A DNA stretch of 64,000 nt, taken from the NCBI RefSeq assembly GCF_021018805.1, contig NC_086250.1:69554322-69618321 (forward strand), in the 5' to 3' direction. Source of the stretch: Prinia subflava. Its lineage: Eukaryota; Chordata; Aves; Passeriformes; Cisticolidae. The stretch's first letter is position 1. Each line of letters begins with the position of its first letter. Shown piece by piece: positions 57,730-64,000 of the stretch. Position numbers and translations under genes: made by a program. Below the pieces are notes generated by a model, which saw nothing but the letters and a program-made list of their open reading frames with translations, was not told the origin of the DNA and made no database searches.

Positions 57730-58311
57730 CTAACAGCACAGAAACTCTCCCCAAGGCTTCTGTTGTACCAGGTTAATCAACCATACATGACAGCAGAATT
57801 AGAGGTGCTAGTATTTTATGTTCTGCATCTAAAGTATGTTTCTTCGTGTGTACTTAACAGGCTTTAATTTTATAAAACATTGCGCAACAAGGCACCTTGG
57901 GGAAGAGCAATTAACTCAGATTATGTTTTCGTTTCAGTGAATACCAAATGAGAAACTCAAATACTGATTTATGTAGCCACAAAGTCAAATCATGCTCCTT
58001 AATACTGCCTGATTTTTCAATGTGGCCGTCTTTGGTCACAGACAACTCTTTTAGTCCTGACGTGCAATTAAGAAGTTGCTCAAACTGAACTCTCCCTTAA
58101 AAATATATCAAGATATTTTATAATCACGATACACAGACAACCAGTCTTGTTTGAAGTTAATTATGAGACTCCTATCATCTTCAGTGAGAGCAGGAATAAA
58201 CCTACTGAGGACATTTTGGAGTAATTTTCCTGTTGATGACTATCACAGCCAGTTTATGTTAATTATGGATGGGGATAGGCACTGCTAAACAATTTGAAGG
58301 ATGAAGGTACT
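57730..58311. other. Candidate conserved noncoding element
   Basis: An AT-rich, repeat-free block with repeated homeodomain cores (TTAATTA at 58157-58163, TTAATTAT at 58259-58266) and unusual intact words such as GGCCGTCTTTGGTCACAGAC and CCTGACGTGCAATTAAG. It has no coding frame and directly precedes an ancient repeat relic. This is inference from composition. Confidence 0.3.
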
Positions 58312-58392
58312 AATTTAGGATCCAATCTAGCTCTCATTAAAGTCAATGGAAAGATTCCTATTGACTCCAATGGAAGCTGGTTCAAGCCCATA
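58312..58392. repeat. Ancient palindromic repeat relic
   Basis: TTAGGATCCAATCTAGCTCT, then AAAGTCAATGGAA (58339-58351) opposite TTCCTATTGACTC (58355-58367), then GGTTCAAGCCC. The arms pair at 11 of 13 positions. The 'agtcaatgg...ttgactccaatgg' centre and 'gatccaa' flank resemble an old amniote palindromic repeat related to the one at 48831. The family assignment is from memory. Confidence 0.5.
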
Positions 58393-58655
58393 AAGACCAA
58401 ATGAGCTCATGTGAACCTTCTCATCCAATTTCTCACTGCAGAAAAGAAACGATGCATCAGCACCCTCGAACCACTATTCATGCAGAGGGCTTAATTTGGT
58501 CACCTTGAGTCACACACAGCAGCTCCTTAATGCACTGGCCATTCCCTTGGGATCAAGAGATCTGTGGACAGCATGCAGGGAATTTGGGCAGATTCAGGAT
58601 CCTGCTGCCTAAAGGATTTTTGACTGGAAATGCTCAACCGTGGGCTGCAACAAGG

Positions 58656-58886
58656 GGAAAGGAAAGGAAAGGAAAGGAAAGGAAAGGAAAGGAAAGGAAA
58701 GGAAAGGAAAGGAAAGGAAAGGAAAGGAAAGGAAAGGAAAGGAAAGGAAAGGAAAGGAAAGGAATTCCTTTTTTTTATAAAGAAAGGAAAGGAAAGGAAA
58801 GGAAAGGAAAGGAAAGGAAAGGAAAGGAAAAGGAAAGGAAAGGAAAGGAAAGGAAAGGAAAGGAAAGGAAAGGAAAGGAAAGGAAA
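58656..58886. repeat. (GGAAA)41 array in three blocks
   Basis: Twenty-one perfect GGAAA units (58656-58760), a break containing the palindrome AAAGGAATTCCTTT (58758-58771) and a T run, nine units (58786-58830), one extra A, then eleven units (58832-58886). The two purine-only tracts (58652-58764 and 58779-58891) are each 113 nt. Long frames across it on both strands encode only short repeats and are artefacts. Confidence 0.98.
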
Positions 58887-58891
58887 GGGAA

Positions 58892-60116
58892 TTTCCATCG
58901 TAAACACAGAAACTGCCTCAGTCACCATTTTCACAACTTCCAGGTGAAGTGCAAGGAGCAAGCCCCTGACAGTATTTTCCTCAGGGCATCAGGTGCATTC
59001 CTCTCCAGCTCTGCTGTGGGAAACCAACCCGATCCCAGCAGTTCATGGACCCCACTTCTCTCATATGCTCTCCAAGGCAGCTCAGCCTCCCTCTGCTCTT
59101 GAGCACTGATTCCTCTGCTCCCTCCCTGCCTGGCAGCCTAAACTGGGGAGGCCAAACTGAGACTGAGGTCAGCCAAAGCAGAAAACAGAGAATCCTGCCT
59201 CCCTGCCTGCAAGGTTTCTCTTAAGAGAGTCAGGCAGCCAGCAAGCCAGAACCTTTCTTTTAATTCTCCCAAATGGGATATGTTAGAAAATTCCTTTTCA
59301 TGCAAAAAGCATCTTTTTTTTTTTCTTTTTTCTATGTTATAAATCCTGTGAAGTAGGTTTTACTTTTTCTCTTCACATGATCCACAATACCAAGAATACC
59401 ACCATCACCAAGAAAAAAATATTAATGAGGTATTTTCTTTCCCTACAGTAGAAAAATAATTAATTCTTTCTGGCCGAATAAGTAAGAAAAATGTCATTCA
59501 TTGTAAATAAGGTTGTCATTACTGTTTACTAAGAGATAGGATTTCTTTAGACACAAATATATTTAGTCTGTGAAAAGTTCATGAAAATTGAAATGTGATT
59601 CCATCAAACAGAAGTAGAGATATATTTTCATAGCCTTTTCCAGGACACCTAATTCTTATGCATGTCCTTCTCTGACAGATAGCTCTTTAATAATGACATC
59701 CTATTACCTGTGTTCATTGCTCTAGGTTTGGGGTTTTTTTTCCCTTTTGCCTACCCCACTCATTAATAAATGTCTTACTACTTTTAGTTTGAATGCCACT
59801 GTCCAGCACAGGGAAAAGAAGCTGAATTGCCATCTGTCTGCTGTACTTACAGAGGAATCATTAGCTAATTTCCAGCTGCAAATTTCTATCTACTAATAAT
59901 GTTCCAGCCACAAGGAATAAGGTTAAATTTATGAATCCAGCCTGAATATCTGAGAATAATCATGATAAAAAAAAAAAACATTTTGATACCAAGGAGTTCT
60001 GTTATATTCTTTGAAATATAAAATATTTTTCTGGTTTAGGCTCTTTCAGTGCAGAGCTGATGGTTACGCACAAAATGGAGAATTTGTGGGGCTTTCCCAC
60101 TCAGGTCTCCCAGGTT
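58892..60116. other. Unannotated noncoding DNA
   Basis: No gene or repeat recognised. A T-rich patch lies at about 59312-59331. The 59.24-59.96 kb part is AT-rich and free of insertions and could include conserved noncoding DNA. Confidence 0.5.
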
Positions 60117-60145
60117 AAAAAAAAAAAAAAAAAAACAAAAAAAAG
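60117..60145. repeat. Poly(A) tract
   Basis: A20, then C, then A8. No retroposed sequence recognised upstream. Confidence 0.95.
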
Positions 60146-61692
60146 CTGCTATATCATGAGTACTTCTCTGTGACAGGATATTAACTGTCAGCCAAGCAGC
60201 CCATCAGATAGCTTGGCTTGCCATCTCTGGGCCAGGAATTAAGATTCCTATGGCCCTTAGTCAGCATTGCTACCAGGGAAGGCACAGAGAGCCCTCCCCC
60301 TTGCCAAGACAGTAGCAGTGCTGGTGAGCTCGTCCCTGACAGAAGTCACTCTTTGCATATCTTCCACCCATCAGTCTGGGAATTAAGAGATAAGGAGCAT
60401 TTCCGTACATAAATAACCTCTGAGCTGTCTTTGAAAATAGAGCTCTGCGTTTTTCAGCTTACCACTGGCGATGGCATTCCTGCTTATGCAAGACTTGCTC
60501 ATCACAGCCCTGACTCAACCTTGCAGGAAGAATGAAAGCCACCCCCGACCCCTGTGCTGCCAGGGTGACTGGATCCCCAGGGCAGAAACCTGCCCTGCTC
60601 CTCCCTCTCCCAGCAAAATGTAGAAAAGTCTGCATTTTCTGCCTTCCCCAGGGGGCTGGGGCTGCTCCCTAAAGAAGGGTAATTCCACCTGTGGGATCTG
60701 TTCCAGATCTGCCCATGCTGGCTGAAAAAAATTCTCCATTCTCATCTGGCATGTCACAGTTCTCCCTATCCTGGGTATTTCCTTCTTCCATCTGCTGGCT
60801 GGGGACACCCTCTGCTCCAGCCTAAAAATCACCTGCTCTTTGAGCTGCCTACACCAACCCCACTCAGGAAGATCCTACACGGATGGTTTGGTCAGCAGAT
60901 CCTGTGGGGCTGTCACCAAAGAGAGCAGGACAAAGAAATGGCAGCCTGCTGTCCCCTTGCAGCTGCCTGCACCCCTGATGATCCCCCTGGGATGCTGGGG
61001 GAGCCCTGGGGTGCTCTGTGGAGTGGGGAAGAGATGGCTGGAGGGAGAAGAACAAGGATCTCTCTGCTGCAGGTTTGAGTGTGCAGTGGTCACACTGTGG
61101 CAGCAAGATGCAGACCCATGCTGGAACTGCAAGGAGAATTTTTGGCACAGAGGGTGCCAAAGCCCTTTTCCACAGCCCTCCCATAAACCCTCTCTCCTTC
61201 CCCTGCTGCTCATTCCAAGATTCCTTTTCTGGATGTAGAGAGGCAAAAGCAAAGGAAGGATTCCAGCATATTGTGCTTCAGTTAGCATATCCTGCTGCAT
61301 GTGGAAAAATGTTGTGCACTCAGAGCACCATCCCACCTCCTCCTTATCACAGCCCTGTGGCACTTGCACACATCCAGCAAGAGAGACCAGAGAAAAGGAG
61401 CTCATCTGCAATTCTGCAAACTGGTAGAGGACAATGGTCAGAGAGACACAGATACCTTATCTCTCTCTGATTTCCCCCTGGCTGTTTTCAGGATGTCACT
61501 CACAGAGTAGCTGTTACCCCCAAAACTGCTGGAGGTCATGTTCTGATCTCTGCTGTTTCTCATCAGCTCTGCTGGCTGGGAGGCAGATGGTCCCACATAG
61601 AGATGAGAGCAGCACACCAAATCCCCTCACACCCCTGGCCAGGTCACACAGTCATTCCCATTACTGCATGCCCACAATTCCCTCCATTTAAA
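60146..61692. other. Unannotated, locally GC-richer DNA
   Basis: No gene or repeat recognised. Frames up to 178 codons (60875-61411, minus) overlap others on both strands, have no domain, and have the Ser/Pro/Cys/Leu-rich composition of chance frames in GC-richer DNA. Confidence 0.5.
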
Positions 61693-61863
61693 CTTTTTCT
61701 TTCTTTTTTTTCTTTTTTTTCCTTTTTTCTTTCTTTTTTTCTTTTTTTCTTTTCTTTTTCCTTTTTTTCTTTTTTTTTTCTTTTTTCTTTTATTTTTCTT
61801 TTTTTTTTCTTTTTTTTCCTTTCTTTTTTTCTTTTTTTTTTCTTTTTTTTTTTTCTTTTTTTT
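61693..61863. repeat. 171-nt polypyrimidine tract
   Basis: Only C and T from 61693 to 61863 except one A at 61792, mostly CTTTTTTT-like units. The plus-strand Phe/Ser frame and the minus-strand Lys-rich frames across it are artefacts. Confidence 0.97.
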
Positions 61864-64000
61864 AATCTCTGGACAGATGCAATAGTTTCTGTTGTTTTTC
61901 TTCCCCCTGCTCTGCACTGGGCAAAAGTTGTTTCATCACACCCTCCAGGCATTCCACCAGCTCACACTGCCCAAGGATTTTTCTCTCACTGCCGTGGCCT
62001 TCATTCCCTGAGACACACAGGTCTTGCCATGCCACCACAGGCCTCACCTTGCCTTTTCACACCTAAAGCAGGTGTGGAAAAATGAAATGCTTCCTCTGCT
62101 TTTTCTCTGCCCCTTCTCAAGCCTCAGTGAGTTACTCCAGGGCATCAGTCTTCTGTCCTCTCCCCTTCCCAGTCCATTCTGAATGCTCATTTCTGTCTGG
62201 AAAGGATAACATACATTATAGAACCATAGAAACTGCTCAAAACTCCCACATTAATGAAAATCCAGAGCTGATCTTAGGGCAGTATATTGGGCCAAAGACA
62301 GATAATCGACCTTAAACACTACAGAAATCTGACAAAATAGTCTCATATTCAGAGAAATCCCCCCCAAAAATGGGAATATCAACCCTCCTGCACTCTTGTG
62401 CTATTCCCAAAGAGAATTTTTTCTCCTGACCTAAGAGGATACTCTCTCCTTCCTGCCTCACCCTCACTCAGCCATGTTTTCCCATGCCATCTCTTATTCC
62501 TTAGGGAAGAAGATAGATAGAGGACTACTTTAACACAGGTGCATCCCATTCAATTCCCATGTCCCAGGAGAGATACCTCAGTGACGAATGAGAGAATTCC
62601 CACTAGGGGAGGGTTTAGATCTTAGTTTTATTGGCTTGACTCTTTCAATCCATGCCGATGAAGGATCAGAAGGTGAACTACCACCTCAGTGGATATTTTG
62701 TTTTCATGGCTGAAGGCACTCAGCCATGAGACCATGATGAATGATGAGGAATTTCTGTTCCAGTTTTTTTATTTTGGTGAGAAAGGGAAATATTCAAAAC
62801 TAAAAATTATATAAATAATCATTATCAGTAAAATAGGCAAAATTTGGGGTACGAAATGTAGAAGCATTTATTATCTGAATTTAGATTCCACTTTTAGCAC
62901 TTCAAGGTAGAATCAATACTTGTCTACCTCTTCCACCCACTTTTCTGGAATCCCACAACTTCAGTGAGTATTTCCAGCACAAACTGAGGTAAATTTGGGG
63001 GCAGTATTGTTAAAAGAAGACAAAAAAAAATTTTTGCTATCAAAATGCTCCAGTAAGGCATTCACTTTCTTTCATGCAACACTCCTCATCACAGATTTTG
63101 TTCTCCACAGTTTCCATCCCACAGAGCCTGGCATTCCCAGCATAGCTGAGGAACTGGACTTGGCCATGCAGGCAAAGCTATAACTATAACCATGGTGTGT
63201 TCCCAGCTAAGAACAGAAACAACATTTAGGCTTTAAAGCAATCTTGTCGGAGAGGCAGATCAGCTAATGATGGCTAACACAGCAACATCTCTGCCCACAA
63301 GAGACACAACACACAGCGAGTGTTTGTGAAAAGATTTCCCACTGACTCCCAGAGATATGCATCATCACAGCCAGAGCATGGGTGGGGTGAGAAGGACAAG
63401 CCACATGAGGGTAAATATGTCCAAACGTGCTATCTATCTCTTACTACCACCAACAGCCAGGATAAAAGAGCTGGAATCAAGAAGTAAGGAAGAGGAGGAG
63501 GAGACTGAAAAAGCCTGGTGAGAAGGATAGAGAATTAGAGAGACAGCCAAGATGACTGATAGATGGTTTTCACTGTTGTTCTGGACATTTTTGGCTGGAA
63601 GTCTCCAACCTGCAATGAGGCTTTCTGTTCTTTCACAGCCCCTGAAGGATTTTGATAGGAGGGCTTTCCCTGAATTTTCTGTCCTTCAGATCACACCAAG
63701 AGCACAAGTGGGCACACACACACCTCCATCACATCTCAGTACGAAAAGAATAAACATTTCAAATCCACAGGCAGAGTGGGAAAGATACCAGAGGTCAATC
63801 AGCCAGGGAAACAGGTTGCAATGGAAAGATTAACTCATGAGTTGTGTGACACATTTAAGGACCTTCATAACTTCCCCAGAAAGAATTTCATCAACTTCAA
63901 CTGCAAAATGTTAATGGCAACACCATTTATTTTCCCATCAATGTGCACTGTTCCTTGCACAGTTTTCTTGGGTCATTTCTCTCTACAGCTACCAATGAAA
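61864..64000. other. Unannotated noncoding DNA
   Basis: No gene or dispersed repeat recognised. Minor features are AGATAGATAG near 62510 and AGGAGGAGGAGA near 63491. The frame at 63552-63833 (+, 93 codons) has a hydrophobic start but no domain or splice support. Confidence 0.5.

Noticed and set aside
58527..59102. 144- and 190-codon overlapping frames across the GGAAA array
   Set aside because: Frames on both strands are open only because the pentamer lacks stops; no domain.
60875..61411. 178-codon minus frame, the longest outside simple repeats
   Set aside because: Overlaps other open frames on both strands in GC-richer DNA, no recognisable domain, composition typical of chance.
61603..62085. 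160-codon frame rich in Phe and Ser, and lysine-rich minus frames
   Set aside because: Produced by the polypyrimidine tract.
62212..62232. Possible CR1 tail (TTATAGAACCATAGAAA)
   Set aside because: Too short and lacks the 'ggttggaag' continuation.
1..64000. CRISPR arrays, operons, prokaryotic islands or a defence system
   Set aside because: The repeats are vertebrate retroelements and microsatellites; no spaced direct repeats, no prokaryotic gene structure.

Overview
This window looks like a piece of a bird nuclear genome, most likely a songbird. The main evidence is about twenty fragments of CR1 LINEs. Most carry the diagnostic avian 3' end, which reads TCATAGAATGGTTTGGGTTGG or its complement. 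There are also two solo LTRs of avian endogenous retroviruses, and almost no other young interspersed repeats. The base composition is moderately AT-rich and CpG is scarce. Nothing prokaryotic, plasmid or phage-like is present, and there is no operon structure.

I found no protein-coding gene I can defend. The open reading frames are short, lack recognisable domains, overlap on both strands, and often lie inside CR1 or simple repeats. The window therefore reads as a gene desert or a very large intron. One weak candidate exon (37109-37255, + strand, coiled-coil-like) is recorded with low confidence. No tRNA, rRNA, snRNA, CRISPR or CpG island was recognised.

Layout. 1-7.9 kb: mostly unannotated DNA with four short CR1 tails, two of them forming an inverted pair near 2 kb, and a conserved-looking AT-rich block at 6.8-7.3 kb. 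8.0-9.6 kb: a nested cluster in which a CR1 is split by a 443-bp solo LTR with exact terminal inverted repeats and an exact 4-bp target duplication, followed by two more CR1 pieces. 12.3-26.0 kb: sparse in young repeats, with two MIR SINE relics and several blocks that look like conserved noncoding DNA. 26-42 kb: CR1 insertions, an ancient CR1 reverse-transcriptase remnant interrupted by a younger CR1, and a 47-copy AGGAG array. 43.6-44.2 kb: a second solo LTR of ERVL type. 44-58 kb: unannotated DNA with three CR1 tails and two ancient palindromic repeat relics. 58.6-64 kb: a 41-copy GGAAA array split by a palindrome, a GC-richer stretch, and a 171-nt almost pure pyrimidine tract.

The function of the region, if any, is probably regulatory. 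The evolutionary-constraint proposals are inferences from sequence texture and need a multi-species alignment to test.
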